From: JBOFEH01 sp051650265
GTDB lineage: Bacteria; Bacillota; Clostridia; Lachnospirales; Cellulosilyticaceae
Reading direction: 5' to 3'
DNA: 19,921 nucleotides
NCBI GenBank assembly: GCA_051650265.1
Contig: JBOFIR010000072.1
Span: forward strand, 1 to 19,921
Below, piece by piece: positions 7,403-16,375 of the stretch. The translations under genes were made by a program, and so were the position numbers. Within the stretch, counting starts at the first letter, position 1; the number at the start of each line of letters is the position of its first letter. The notes beneath the pieces were generated by a model that was not told where the DNA came from, did no database searches, and saw only the letters and a program-made list of their open reading frames with translations.

Positions 7403-7894
7403 TTATTCTTTTGCACCCACAAATTTGTGGGCTTCATTCACAATGCGTTCCATCGCATTGAGAATATTTTGGTACCCTGTACATCGGCAGAGGTGACCTG
7501 AGATGAGCTTACGTAGTTCATCACGGGTATATTGCTTGCCGCTACCTACAATCTCAACCGCGGTGATGATGAGTCCAGGAGTGCAAAAGCCACACTGCAC
7601 AGCAGCCTCATCAACAAAGGCTTGTTGGATGGGATGAAGAAGGCCAGATGGGCTCTTGAGCCCTTCCACTGTAATAATGCTTTTGCCATCAGCCCAAATG
7701 GCAAGGTAGATGCATGTATCCACAGCCTCACCATCAATGAGGACAGTACAGGCGCCACATTCACCAACCTCACAACCCTTCTTCACACTGGTAAGACCAA
7801 GACGGTTGCGCAGTGTATCTGCAAGGGACTCACGACTATCTATAGGAATTTCTTCTTCTTTTCCATTGACAATACAGTTGATCACTTTAATCAT
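7403..7894 (-). CDS. xdhC: Xanthine dehydrogenase, 2Fe-2S subunit
   Basis: A 163-residue electron-transfer subunit. The plant-type ferredoxin domain has Cys41, Cys46, Cys49 and Cys61 (GCEVGECGAC...C). The helical domain has Cys101, Cys104, Cys136 and Cys138 (QCGFCTPG and CRCTGY). All eight ligands of the two [2Fe-2S] clusters are present, and the length is usual for the small subunit. It passes electrons from the molybdenum centre of the large subunit to FAD in the medium subunit. It overlaps the medium-subunit gene by 8 nt and has AGGAGGA upstream of the ATG. It is the last gene of the purine operon. Related hydroxylases (nicotinate, aldehyde) share this fold; the purine neighbours favour xanthine. 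Confidence 0.92.
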   Translation of the reverse strand: MIKVINCIVNGKEEEIPIDSRESLADTLRNRLGLTSVKKGCEVGECGACTVLIDGEAVDTCIYLAIWADGKSIITVEGLKSPSGLLHPIQQAFVDEAAVQCGFCTPGLIITAVEIVGSGKQYTRDELRKLISGHLCRCTGYQNILNAMERIVNEAHKFVGAKE

Positions 7895-8774
7895 GGATCG
7901 TTCCTCCTGCTAATAAGATGGCTTCACCAAGTGCACGGCCACTTAGTTCTTCTACAAGCTGTAGACGAAATTCTTTGGAGGCACGCCAAGATGTTCTTGG
8001 ATTGACCTCTTGAAGTGCAAGTGCACCAATTTGTCTAAGCAGTGTTTTGTTAATTACTGCGCCTTTGAGCGTAGCTTCAGTTTGTGGGCAGCGCATAGGG
8101 GTAGGTCCGGCAACACCAAATGCTAAACGTACTTCCAAAAGGGTATTGGTAAGCAAGTCAACTTTGCAGTTGACAGCACAGCCCAAGGTTGCAATATCCA
8201 TGGCTCGGCGCATGGCGTACTTGATATAGTGTCCACCAAAGCCTTCGTAGTTTTCTTTCGCAATAAAGATAGCTGTAAGGAGTTCGCCGGGTCTAAGATC
8301 AACCTTACCGGGACCTTTGTAGTACTTGGCAATAGGGATAATACGTTTGCCAGATGGTCCTGTAAGCTCAAGTTCTGCATTGTAGGTAAAGAGGGTAGAG
8401 GCACTATCAGCACTGGTCACACCATTGGAGATATTGCCACCGATCGTACCGATATTGCGCACTTGTGGCCCACCAATCTGGTCTACTGCATAGCCAAGCA
8501 TAGGAAGATATTTTTGGATGATACGGTGGTGCGTGATATGAGTAAAGGTGGTCAACGGCCCAATCTTGATAGTGCGATTCTTGTCAATGGTAATGCCTTC
8601 AAGTTCTTTGATCCCATTAATGCTAACAAGACTGCAGCCAGCCATCTTGCCTTCATGAATTTTGATAAGTACATCGCTCCCACCAGCAATGATACTTGCT
8701 GTAGGATGTGCTACAAGAAGTGCGATTGCTTCTTGGATTGTCTTGGCTTCATAGAGCTGTTCGATATCATACAT
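7887..8774 (-). CDS. xdhB: Xanthine dehydrogenase, FAD-binding subunit
   Basis: A 295-residue FAD-binding medium subunit. IIAGGSDVLI (residues 28-37) and TIGGNISNG (110-118) are the two glycine-rich FAD contacts of the family, and the C-terminal CO-dehydrogenase flavoprotein domain follows (MRRAMDIATLGCAV). The open frame extends 33 codons further upstream, but those residues look like out-of-frame coding of xdhA. The family normally begins MYDI/MFDI, and GAGGAGGT precedes this ATG, so 8774 is the start. It takes electrons from the 2Fe-2S subunit and delivers them to NAD+ or another acceptor. The 8-nt overlaps with both neighbours (xdhA stop within its start, xdhC start within its end) indicate translational coupling and a stable ABC complex. 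Confidence 0.92.
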   Translation of the reverse strand: MYDIEQLYEAKTIQEAIALLVAHPTASIIAGGSDVLIKIHEGKMAGCSLVSINGIKELEGITIDKNRTIKIGPLTTFTHITHHRIIQKYLPMLGYAVDQIGGPQVRNIGTIGGNISNGVTSADSASTLFTYNAELELTGPSGKRIIPIAKYYKGPGKVDLRPGELLTAIFIAKENYEGFGGHYIKYAMRRAMDIATLGCAVNCKVDLLTNTLLEVRLAFGVAGPTPMRCPQTEATLKGAVINKTLLRQIGALALQEVNPRTSWRASKEFRLQLVEELSGRALGEAILLAGGTIHD

Positions 8775-11073
8775 GATTTTTGGAGACCTCCTCGAGAAGA
8801 CCTGATTCTTTGAATTTTTCAAACATGCGTTGTGGCGTAATAGGGAGCATATTGAAGGCAACACCAGTTGCATTTAAGATGGCGTTGCGGACCGCAGAGG
8901 CAACAGGGATAGCTGGTGGTTCACCAAGGGCCTTGTTGCCATAAGGGCCGCTAGGATCTACTGTCTCTACGAAGTCCGTATTGAGATCAGGGGTATCCAT
9001 ACTGGTTGGAAGCTTGTAGTCCAAGAGGTTGCCATTGAGTGGGCGCGCTTTTTCATCGAAGAGAAGCTGCTCACTGAGGCCATAGCCAAGTCCCATACTG
9101 ATGCCACCATGTACTTGAGCAGCGGCAAGTTGTGGATTGATGAGTACACCGCTATCATGTACATTGATAATATCTAATACTTTAACCATAGCAGCAGGAA
9201 TATCTACTTCTACTTCTACAAAACAGGCACCTAAGGCAAAAGTGTTGTCTTTACACTGGAAGGTGCTTTCAGCGGTGATATGTACACAGTTGCTTAAACT
9301 ATAGAAAGCTTCCATTGCAATAGGTTCTAGTTCAGAAACGAGAGTACCTGTTTGGGCGTCTACGATCTGATTGTCACGGATTGTTAAAGAAGTAGGCGGA
9401 ATTTCTAGAAAGCCACCCGCATAGTCTAGAATTTTGTCTCTAAAGAGCGTTGCCGTTTGCTTGATGGCCATACCGCTGACATAAGTTTGGCGTGATGCAT
9501 AGGCCCCAGTGTCAAAGGGTGCACTATCTGTGTCTTGGGTAGAGATAATATGAACACGATCAGGTGTGAATCCCACAGTCTCAGCAGCCATTTGGGTAAA
9601 CACTGTATCAGCGCCTTGGCCAATCTCAGTAGCACCCATATGAAGTTGCATTGAACCGTCTTGATTCAGAACCATACGACAGCTTGCTGTCTCGAGAGAG
9701 ATAGGATAAACACCTGTTTTATAACTAAAGATGGCCATACCCACACCCTTGCGGGTTGGGCCAGTCTGTTGTTTGCATGCTTGATACTTGGCATCGAAGT
9801 CAAGATGCGCCTGACCTTTTTCAATGCATTCTCTGAGTCCAGAAGTATAGCAGGTAATACCTGACATCGGGTCTTTGTAGCCTTCCTTCATGGCATTTTG
9901 TAGCCTAAAGGCGATAGGGTCAAGGTCAAGTGCTTCGGCAAGGTCTTGCATATGAGACTCACAGGCGAAATTGATCTGAGGAATTCCGTAGCCACGCATT
10001 GCACCAGCAGTGGCAATATTGGTATAGACGGTGTAGGCGTCTGACTTTAAGCCTTTTTCATCTTGGTAAAGATGACGATAAGCGTTCACTGCATTGGCAA
10101 CAATGGCATGGCCGTGAGAAGCATAGCCACCTTGGTTGGAGAAAGCTTCGATACGGCGCGCCACCAAGCGGCCATCAGGTCTTACACCTGTCTTAAGCTT
10201 GAAATGAATAGCGTGGCGAGTACGGGTGCAGTGGAAGGTCTCTTCTCTAGAAATCTCTAGCTTGACACATCGCCCACCCACTTGCTTGCAAAGAAAAGCA
10301 TTGAGGGGCTCGTAGAGCACGTCTTGCTTGTTGCCAAATCCCCCACCAATATAAGGTTTGATCACACGGACCTGACCCCAAGGAATGCCTAAGGCCTGGC
10401 CGATTACACGTCTCATAATGTGTGGAATCTGGGTAGAGGACACCACTACAATACGTCCATTTTCTTCATAGGCATAAGAGATAGGCGGCTCAATGTGGCA
10501 GTGCTGAACGACTTGTGTATCAAATTCACTTTCAAACCATTTGAGGCCTTCCTCAGTAGCGCCTTCTTCATAGCTTCCTATTTCATAAGAGGTATGCTTG
10601 AGGACATTGCTAGGGTATTCTTCATGAATAGGAGGCCCATCACTTGACATGGCCTCACGCGCACAGGTAAAGGGTTTGAGTTCTTCGTATTCAACTTTAA
10701 TCAGTCTCAGGGCGCGCGCAGCGATGACTTCATCTTCTGCAACAACAGCAGCAATATCGTCACCATAGATGCGTACCCTTTGATTCAAGAGACGTCTGTC
10801 GGAAATATCTTGATGGGAAAGATCTGTGGACCAAGGATGACCAGGTGTTGGAAACTGGTGTGTTGGGACATCAAAACATGTCACTACTTTCACAACACCT
10901 TTGAGTTTTGTAGCTTCGGAAATATCTATTGTTTTGACCCAGCCATTGGCGATCGTGCTATGAAGCACTTTTGCCACCAAGGCATTTTTTGGGCAGAGAT
11001 CATCGGTATATTTGGCATTACCAGTAACTTTTTCATAGGCATCAACACGTGTAATACTTTTTCCAACGGACAT
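8767..11073 (-). CDS. xdhA: Xanthine dehydrogenase, molybdenum-binding catalytic subunit
   Basis: A 768-residue large subunit, close to the length of E. coli XdhA. The N-terminal a/b-hammerhead region (GKSITRVDAYEKVTGNAKYTDD) is followed by molybdopterin-binding elements: HIEP (193-196), IGGGFGNKQ (242-250), AMRGYGIPQ (358-366, with substrate-binding Arg360), IGQGADT (484-490) and GNKALGEPP (712-720). Glu718 corresponds to the catalytic base in the GEP motif of xanthine oxidoreductases. It hydroxylates hypoxanthine and xanthine to uric acid using water oxygen. Overlapping xdhB and xdhC supply FAD and 2Fe-2S centres. The adjacent guanine deaminase makes xanthine, which supports the substrate call. 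AAAGGAG precedes the ATG. Whether the Mo carries a labile selenium ligand cannot be told from sequence. Confidence 0.9.
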   Translation of the reverse strand: MSVGKSITRVDAYEKVTGNAKYTDDLCPKNALVAKVLHSTIANGWVKTIDISEATKLKGVVKVVTCFDVPTHQFPTPGHPWSTDLSHQDISDRRLLNQRVRIYGDDIAAVVAEDEVIAARALRLIKVEYEELKPFTCAREAMSSDGPPIHEEYPSNVLKHTSYEIGSYEEGATEEGLKWFESEFDTQVVQHCHIEPPISYAYEENGRIVVVSSTQIPHIMRRVIGQALGIPWGQVRVIKPYIGGGFGNKQDVLYEPLNAFLCKQVGGRCVKLEISREETFHCTRTRHAIHFKLKTGVRPDGRLVARRIEAFSNQGGYASHGHAIVANAVNAYRHLYQDEKGLKSDAYTVYTNIATAGAMRGYGIPQINFACESHMQDLAEALDLDPIAFRLQNAMKEGYKDPMSGITCYTSGLRECIEKGQAHLDFDAKYQACKQQTGPTRKGVGMAIFSYKTGVYPISLETASCRMVLNQDGSMQLHMGATEIGQGADTVFTQMAAETVGFTPDRVHIISTQDTDSAPFDTGAYASRQTYVSGMAIKQTATLFRDKILDYAGGFLEIPPTSLTIRDNQIVDAQTGTLVSELEPIAMEAFYSLSNCVHITAESTFQCKDNTFALGACFVEVEVDIPAAMVKVLDIINVHDSGVLINPQLAAAQVHGGISMGLGYGLSEQLLFDEKARPLNGNLLDYKLPTSMDTPDLNTDFVETVDPSGPYGNKALGEPPAIPVASAVRNAILNATGVAFNMLPITPQRMFEKFKESGLLEEVSKNHV
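8786..8793 (-). promoter_or_regulatory. Ribosome binding site that sets the xdhB start
   Basis: GAGGAGGT on the minus strand lies 11 nt before the ATG at 8774, inside the 3' end of xdhA. The spacing is longer than ideal, as also seen for ygfK, but the site is strong and no other start nearby fits the family. Confidence 0.6.
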
Positions 11074-11088
11074 AGACGGTCGCTCCTT

Positions 11089-12360
11089 TTATAAAATAGA
11101 GATTCCATTAACGTATTTTGCCACAATGTTTTGATCAGTGGCCAGGTAAATCATGCGTTCTAAGCGCTCGGGTAATGTAAAGTGTCGTGTGGTCTGAAGT
11201 GAGGTATCATCAATCACAAGTGCATCAAAGGCATAGCCTGGTTCAAAGCTTCCTACAGCCCCCCAGAAGCTACCCCCGCCTTTTGTAGCCATGTAGAACA
11301 CCTCAGCGAGGGTAAGTGGCATACAGTCTGCATCACATAGAACACGGTAAAGTTTGGAAACTTGGATGGCATCTGTCATGGCTCTAAAAAGTGAGAGCGA
11401 GGCGCCGCCAGCAACATCTGTACCCAGGCCTACACGTATGTGACGCGCGAGCATTTTGCGAATAGGTGCAATCCCACTAGAAAGGTTAGTATTGGACTGA
11501 GGGCAGTGGGCAACATAGATGCCTTGAGATGCCAGCAGATCCATTTCCACCTCTGTAGGGTGAACACAATGGGCCATGATGGTAGGGGAATAGTTGCCAA
11601 AAAGACCATACTGTTCATACGCATTGCCATAGCAAGATGAACGGGGATGGAGCTGGCTTACCCAGGCAATCTCATCTTTGTTTTCAGAGAGATGAGACTG
11701 AACCGGTAGACCTGATTCTTTGGCTATTTGTCCGAGGGCAGCAAGCAGATCGTCACTACAAGAAGGGACAAAGCGTGGGGTCAAGATCGGTTTGATTCGC
11801 GTACTTTGACAACTGCCTAGCCAATCCTTGGTTGCAGCGATGGAATCTTCGGTGGTTTCACATAGTGTATCAGGACTATTACGGTCCATGTTAACTTTGC
11901 CTACAAAGGAATCAAGACCTGATTGTTCAAGTAGCGTCATGAGATGCTGCGTTGCAGGTACGTGAAGTGTTGCAAAGATAACCGCACGGGTTGTGGGGCT
12001 CTTGACCAAATCAGAGACAAAACGGCTATAAGCTGACTGAGCATAGCCAAGGTCTTGATACTTTGCTTCTTCCACAAAGGCATAGTGATTGAGCCACGGA
12101 ATAAGCTCCATGTCCATTCCAGATCCCATAAAAGGGTATTGGGGTGCATGCAGATGCAGATCCACAAGACCTGGGATAATCAGCCGATTGCCATAGTCAG
12201 TCATTGGTTTGTCTTGATAGCAAGGTGGTAGCTGGTCATAGACACCAACTACCTTGCCATCTTCACAGATTAAGTAATGGTCTTCATAGGTTTTTAGTTC
12301 TGTAGGTGAGGCGGAATAGATAATATGTCCTTTTAAGATAAATGTATGTCTTTCATTCAT
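11089..12360 (-). CDS. guaD: Guanine deaminase
   Basis: A 423-residue zinc amidohydrolase converting guanine to xanthine and ammonia. The beta-barrel entry motif DLHLHAPQ gives His69 and His71. The line LHAPQYPFMGSGMDMELIPWL and the following FVEEAKY are diagnostic of the bacterial guanine deaminase group. Further catalytic parts are TPRF (194-197), SHLSEN with His223 and Glu226, AHCVH with His264, and GLGTDVAGG with Asp315. All expected zinc and proton-shuttle residues are present. It lies 15 nt upstream of xdhA, whose substrate it supplies, and 38 nt after the 8-oxoguanine deaminase-like gene. GGGAG precedes the ATG by about 9 nt. Confidence 0.93.
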   Translation of the reverse strand: MNERHTFILKGHIIYSASPTELKTYEDHYLICEDGKVVGVYDQLPPCYQDKPMTDYGNRLIIPGLVDLHLHAPQYPFMGSGMDMELIPWLNHYAFVEEAKYQDLGYAQSAYSRFVSDLVKSPTTRAVIFATLHVPATQHLMTLLEQSGLDSFVGKVNMDRNSPDTLCETTEDSIAATKDWLGSCQSTRIKPILTPRFVPSCSDDLLAALGQIAKESGLPVQSHLSENKDEIAWVSQLHPRSSCYGNAYEQYGLFGNYSPTIMAHCVHPTEVEMDLLASQGIYVAHCPQSNTNLSSGIAPIRKMLARHIRVGLGTDVAGGASLSLFRAMTDAIQVSKLYRVLCDADCMPLTLAEVFYMATKGGGSFWGAVGSFEPGYAFDALVIDDTSLQTTRHFTLPERLERMIYLATDQNIVAKYVNGISIL

Positions 12361-12398
12361 TAAAAATCACTCCCTTATAGAACTATTATACACTATAC

Positions 12399-13766
12399 TT
12401 ATGTCAAATGAGGTGTATTCATGAGCTGCGATACAATTTTATTGGCTTCAAAAGTAATCTTTTCTTCATCAATAGTGACGAGTTGCCCTTGCTTGACAAT
12501 AATCTGCCCACCTACAACGGTATAGTCTACGGGACCTTTAAGTCCTACAGTACTAAGAAGAGATTTGGGATCATACTGCGTACCAACAAATTCTAGGCGG
12601 GTTGCACGGATCATGAAGAGGTCAGCAGCTTTGCCAGTGCACAGTGCACCAATTGCATGACGACCAAGAAGGCGTGCCCCACCATTGGTGGCGACTTTTA
12701 GAAGATCATAGCCTGTAGGGGCTTGGCGACTTGAGTGAAGCCGATGAAGTAGGAAGGCGACGCGCAGTTCTTCTAAGAGATTGGATCCGTCGTTGCTGGC
12801 GCTACCATCTACAGCGAGCCCAACAGGAATACCTAGTTTGAGCATCTCAGGAATACGGGCAATACCTGAAGCAAGCTTCATATTGGAGATTGGGCAGTGG
12901 GCAACCCCCGTGCGGGTATTGGCCAATACCCGCAGTTCTTCATCAGTAAAATGGATGCCATGAGCAAACCAAACATCTTCACCTAACCAGCCCAGGCTCT
13001 CCATGTACTCGAGAGGTTTCATCCCAAATTTTTGAATTGTAAATTGTTCTTCATCTATGGTCTCTGCAAGATGGGTATGTAGTCTGACACCGAGGCTTCT
13101 TGCTAATAGGGCGGACTGGCGCATCAGTTCGCTTGAGACGCTAAAGGGGGAGCAGGGTGCGAGTATGATCTGGCGTTTGGAAAACGGTGAAGGGTCATGA
13201 TATTGGTTTACCAGGCGCTCAGAATCTTTGAGAATCTCATCAATGGTTTGGACTACAGAGTTAGGAGGCAGACCACCATCTTTTTTACTTAGGCACATGC
13301 TACCTCTAGAGGCATGGAGGCGCATACCCAGCTCGTCTGCCGCTGCAAATTGTGTATCGATTAGTGTGCCTGCCGTCTGACGGGGGAAGACATAGTGGTG
13401 ATCAAAACAGGTGGTACAACCGTTTTTTGCCAGCTCGCCCATACCGACAAGCGTACTGTAGCGTATCACGTCTGGGTTAATGTCTTTCCAAATCTCGTAA
13501 AGTGTGATGAGCCAATCAAAAAGTTCCATGTTCTGAACTTGTGGAAGATTACGTGTAAAAGTTTGATAAAGATGATGATGGGTATTGATGAGGCCAGGAT
13601 AGACAATCATATCTGATGCATCAATCACCTCATCAGCAGCAGGCATCTCTTGGCCAATCGACTGGATCACACCATCTTCGGCATAAAGATTCACCTGATG
13701 AAGCACGTGATCGGCTTCATCGCAGGTGACCAGTGTATGGATGTTTTTGATTAATAAACGTTTCAT
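12399..13766 (-). CDS. 8-oxoguanine deaminase-like amidohydrolase
   Basis: A 455-residue member of the amidohydrolase superfamily (AtzB/TrzA/8-oxoguanine deaminase branch). Metal and catalytic residues are visible: HHH at 63-65 in NTHHHLYQTFTR, HTHLAET with His232 and Glu235, FAHGIH with His269 and His272, and LAVDGSASND with Asp320. The VDGSASNDGSN wording and HHHLYQ are, from memory, characteristic of enzymes assigned as 8-oxoguanine deaminase (8-oxoguanine to uric acid plus ammonia). Deaminases of s-triazines or other 8-oxopurines are alternatives. It sits between a fused Mo hydroxylase and guanine deaminase in a purine operon, which supports an oxidised-purine substrate. AAAGGAG lies 8 nt ahead of the ATG. 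Confidence 0.8.
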   Translation of the reverse strand: MKRLLIKNIHTLVTCDEADHVLHQVNLYAEDGVIQSIGQEMPAADEVIDASDMIVYPGLINTHHHLYQTFTRNLPQVQNMELFDWLITLYEIWKDINPDVIRYSTLVGMGELAKNGCTTCFDHHYVFPRQTAGTLIDTQFAAADELGMRLHASRGSMCLSKKDGGLPPNSVVQTIDEILKDSERLVNQYHDPSPFSKRQIILAPCSPFSVSSELMRQSALLARSLGVRLHTHLAETIDEEQFTIQKFGMKPLEYMESLGWLGEDVWFAHGIHFTDEELRVLANTRTGVAHCPISNMKLASGIARIPEMLKLGIPVGLAVDGSASNDGSNLLEELRVAFLLHRLHSSRQAPTGYDLLKVATNGGARLLGRHAIGALCTGKAADLFMIRATRLEFVGTQYDPKSLLSTVGLKGPVDYTVVGGQIIVKQGQLVTIDEEKITFEANKIVSQLMNTPHLT

Positions 13767-13796
13767 AAGGTATCTCCTTTAATGAAGAGAGGATAG

Positions 13797-16349
13797 TTAA
13801 CGATGTGTGTAAGGTGTTTCGCTAAGTGGTAGCTTGGTTCTAAACTTTTGATCCCAAGTATAGTAAGCCAGTGCGACGGCAGGTGGGGTAGGGATCGAAC
13901 AAATTTCTCCAATACCTTTTGCCCCATATGCCAGATCTGCAGTATTTTTTTCTACCAAGAGTGTTTGAATCTCAGGCACATCGGGTGCTCTCATCAAACC
14001 TAAAGTGCCAAATTTGGCGGTAGGAACGCTATTGACAAGAGGATAATCTTCTGTAAGTGCATAGCCAAGGCTCATAGTGACACCGCCTTCTATTTGCCCT
14101 TCAATGTTGAGTGGATTGAGTGCCTTACCGACGTCATGAGCGGCGACTACTTTTTGGAGTTTTCCTGAGTCATCCAAGATCACAACATGGGTCGCATACC
14201 CATAGGCCACGTGGCTTACGGGATTTTCTTTATCAGCACCCATTTTATCAGTCGCGCCTGTGTACTCTCCGTAGTAGCTGGTACCATTTAAAGTTTCTAA
14301 GGGAGAGGATTCAAGAGCTACTGCAAGCTGTAGTGCAGCGCGTCTTGTGGCCTCTCCTGTAAAGAGAGTCTGCCTAGATGCTGTGGTGTTACCAGAGTCT
14401 GGTGTAAAGGCAGTGTCTGGTGCGGCATGGCGTACAACTTCGGGCGAGAGCTGTGTGGTCTCACAGATGATTTGTGTCATAACAGTAGCAAGACCCTGAC
14501 CGATACAAGCCGCACTGGTGAGTGTGTGTACTTTACCATCTTCTACGACCAAGCGGCAGCGTCCCGTATCAGGAATACCTACGCCAAGGCCGGCATTTTT
14601 CATGGCACAGGCAATCCCAACATAAGGGTGACTATGATAAACATCTTTGACTGCTTCAAGCGTTTCTACAAGGCCTGTTGAACTATCTGCAATCTGCCCA
14701 TTTGGCAATACGTCACCTGGGCGAATGGCGTTTCTTAGGCGGATTTCATAAGGGGAGATTCCGACTAACTCGGCCAATTGATTGAGATTAGACTCCGTTG
14801 CAAAGCAGCTTTGGGTTACACCAAAGCCTCTAAAGGCACCTGCTGGTGGATTGTTAGTAAAGACAGCTTTTCCAGTGATATCAATATGATGATAGTTGTA
14901 AGGACCTGCTGCATGGGTGCAAGCTCGTTGAAGTACTGGGCCCCCTAATGATGCATAGGCACCAGTATCGGAGATAATCACAGCTTTCATGCCTGTCAGT
15001 AGACCATTTTCATCGCAAGCTGTGGTAAAGGACATCTCCATAGCATGACGTTTGCTATGGACCTTCAAGCTCTCTTGACGGGATAAAGTGACATTGACAG
15101 GACACTTGAAGTGATGGGCGAGTAGCGCAGCATGATGCTGAACACTCATGTCCTCTTTGCCACCAAAGCCACCGCCTACGTTCATACCGATGACCCGTAC
15201 TTTTTCTAGTGAAAAGCCTAACATAGCGGCGCATTCTTTGCGGGTTTGATAGACACCCTGATCGCCAGAATAAATGAGTATGCCATCCTCCTCAGGCAAT
15301 GCAATGGCGGTTTCAGGTTCCAAAAAAGCATGCTCTGTAAAAGGGGTACTATAGTGATTTGTTACAACATGTTTGGAACTTGCAATGGCTGTATCTGCAT
15401 CGCCTCGTACTAAGTGTTCAACTTGCAAAATATTGCCCGTGGCATGGATGAGCGGGGCATCTTCTTTGAGTGATTCTAGAGGATTGGTCAAAGGTGTAAG
15501 CGGTGTATAGTCAATCACTACCAAGCGCTTGGCTTCTTCTAAGATTTCGCGGGTCTTAGCAACGACTAAGACAATGGCATCACCAACATATCGGGTGGTA
15601 CCCCCTATAGGAATCAGCACATCCCAATCTTGGCGAAGGTGTCCAATGGCATGGCTTCCAGGAATATCATCAGCAGTCAAAACGCCAAGGACACCGTCTA
15701 GGGCTAGTGCTTTGCTGGCATCAATATGGTTGACAATGGCACGGGGATAGCTGCTCCTTATGGCAGAGCCATAGACCAGCCCATCAAATCGGAGATCATC
15801 TACATACTTAGCAATGCCTAATACTTTATGGAGTGCATCCACACGGTGTAGTTTGTCACCAACACCAGAAGTAGGGGGGGGAGTAGGGATAGGTGTTTCT
15901 TCTCGTAATAGCTGTGAGGCTAGGAGAATGGCAACTTCAATTTTCTTGTACCCAGTACAGCGACAGATGTTTCCTTTGATAGCTGTTTTGACTTGGGATG
16001 GTGAAGGGTCAGGGGTCTGATCGAGAAGTGCTTTGGCGCTAATCACCATACCTGGGATGCAGAAGCCGCATTGAACGGCACCTGCTTCCAAAAAGGCATA
16101 GGCATAAACATCCTTTTCTCTAGAAGAAAGGCCCTCTACAGTCAGAATATGCTTTCCTACTAATTTATCAAGTTTTGGGATACAAGCTTTTGTGGCTTTG
16201 CCATCAATGAGCACCATGCAAGTACCACAGGCACCTTCAGAACAGCCATTTTTGACAGAAGTCAGATTCAAGTCCTCTCGTAAGTAAGTCAATAATTTTT
16301 TATTTTCTGTAGCCACCCTAGGCTGACCATTAACAAAAAACGCAAACAT
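13797..16349 (-). CDS. Fused 2Fe-2S/molybdopterin hydroxylase, selenium-dependent xanthine dehydrogenase type
   Basis: An 850-residue single-chain enzyme. Residues 1-150 are the 2Fe-2S part with all eight ligands (Cys36, 41, 44, 56, 94, 97, 129, 131). A proline-rich linker (about 151-163) leads to a full Mo-binding domain: VGGGFGGKE (391-399), AFRGFG with Arg507, IGQG (616-619), and AKGIGE with the likely catalytic Glu815. There is no FAD domain, so the layout matches the Desulfovibrio aldehyde oxidoreductase plan. Length and context match the family called selenium-dependent molybdenum hydroxylase or xanthine dehydrogenase in clostridia. There is no in-frame UGA: these enzymes carry a labile selenium ligand, not selenocysteine (family knowledge). 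Purine hydroxylation is likely; the exact substrate is open. An 8-nt poly-C tract lies in the linker. AAGGAGGT precedes the ATG. Confidence 0.87.
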   Translation of the reverse strand: MFAFFVNGQPRVATENKKLLTYLREDLNLTSVKNGCSEGACGTCMVLIDGKATKACIPKLDKLVGKHILTVEGLSSREKDVYAYAFLEAGAVQCGFCIPGMVISAKALLDQTPDPSPSQVKTAIKGNICRCTGYKKIEVAILLASQLLREETPIPTPPPTSGVGDKLHRVDALHKVLGIAKYVDDLRFDGLVYGSAIRSSYPRAIVNHIDASKALALDGVLGVLTADDIPGSHAIGHLRQDWDVLIPIGGTTRYVGDAIVLVVAKTREILEEAKRLVVIDYTPLTPLTNPLESLKEDAPLIHATGNILQVEHLVRGDADTAIASSKHVVTNHYSTPFTEHAFLEPETAIALPEEDGILIYSGDQGVYQTRKECAAMLGFSLEKVRVIGMNVGGGFGGKEDMSVQHHAALLAHHFKCPVNVTLSRQESLKVHSKRHAMEMSFTTACDENGLLTGMKAVIISDTGAYASLGGPVLQRACTHAAGPYNYHHIDITGKAVFTNNPPAGAFRGFGVTQSCFATESNLNQLAELVGISPYEIRLRNAIRPGDVLPNGQIADSSTGLVETLEAVKDVYHSHPYVGIACAMKNAGLGVGIPDTGRCRLVVEDGKVHTLTSAACIGQGLATVMTQIICETTQLSPEVVRHAAPDTAFTPDSGNTTASRQTLFTGEATRRAALQLAVALESSPLETLNGTSYYGEYTGATDKMGADKENPVSHVAYGYATHVVILDDSGKLQKVVAAHDVGKALNPLNIEGQIEGGVTMSLGYALTEDYPLVNSVPTAKFGTLGLMRAPDVPEIQTLLVEKNTADLAYGAKGIGEICSIPTPPAVALAYYTWDQKFRTKLPLSETPYTHR

Positions 16350-16375
16350 GAAATACCTCCTTGTGAGCTGCTTAT

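Noticed and set aside
8775..8873. 33-codon upstream extension of xdhB
   Set aside because: The residues overlap xdhA coding in another frame, and the family start MYDI with GAGGAGGT upstream is at 8774.
12385..12407. TTGACA and TATAAT on the minus strand just before guanine deaminase
   Set aside because: The two elements are only 11 nt apart, too close for a sigma-A promoter, and TTGACA overlaps the last codons of the upstream gene. No alternative -35 at 16-18 nt was seen.
13797..16349. Selenocysteine in the 'selenium-dependent' hydroxylase
   Set aside because: The frame has no internal TGA. In this family selenium is a labile cofactor ligand, not an encoded residue.
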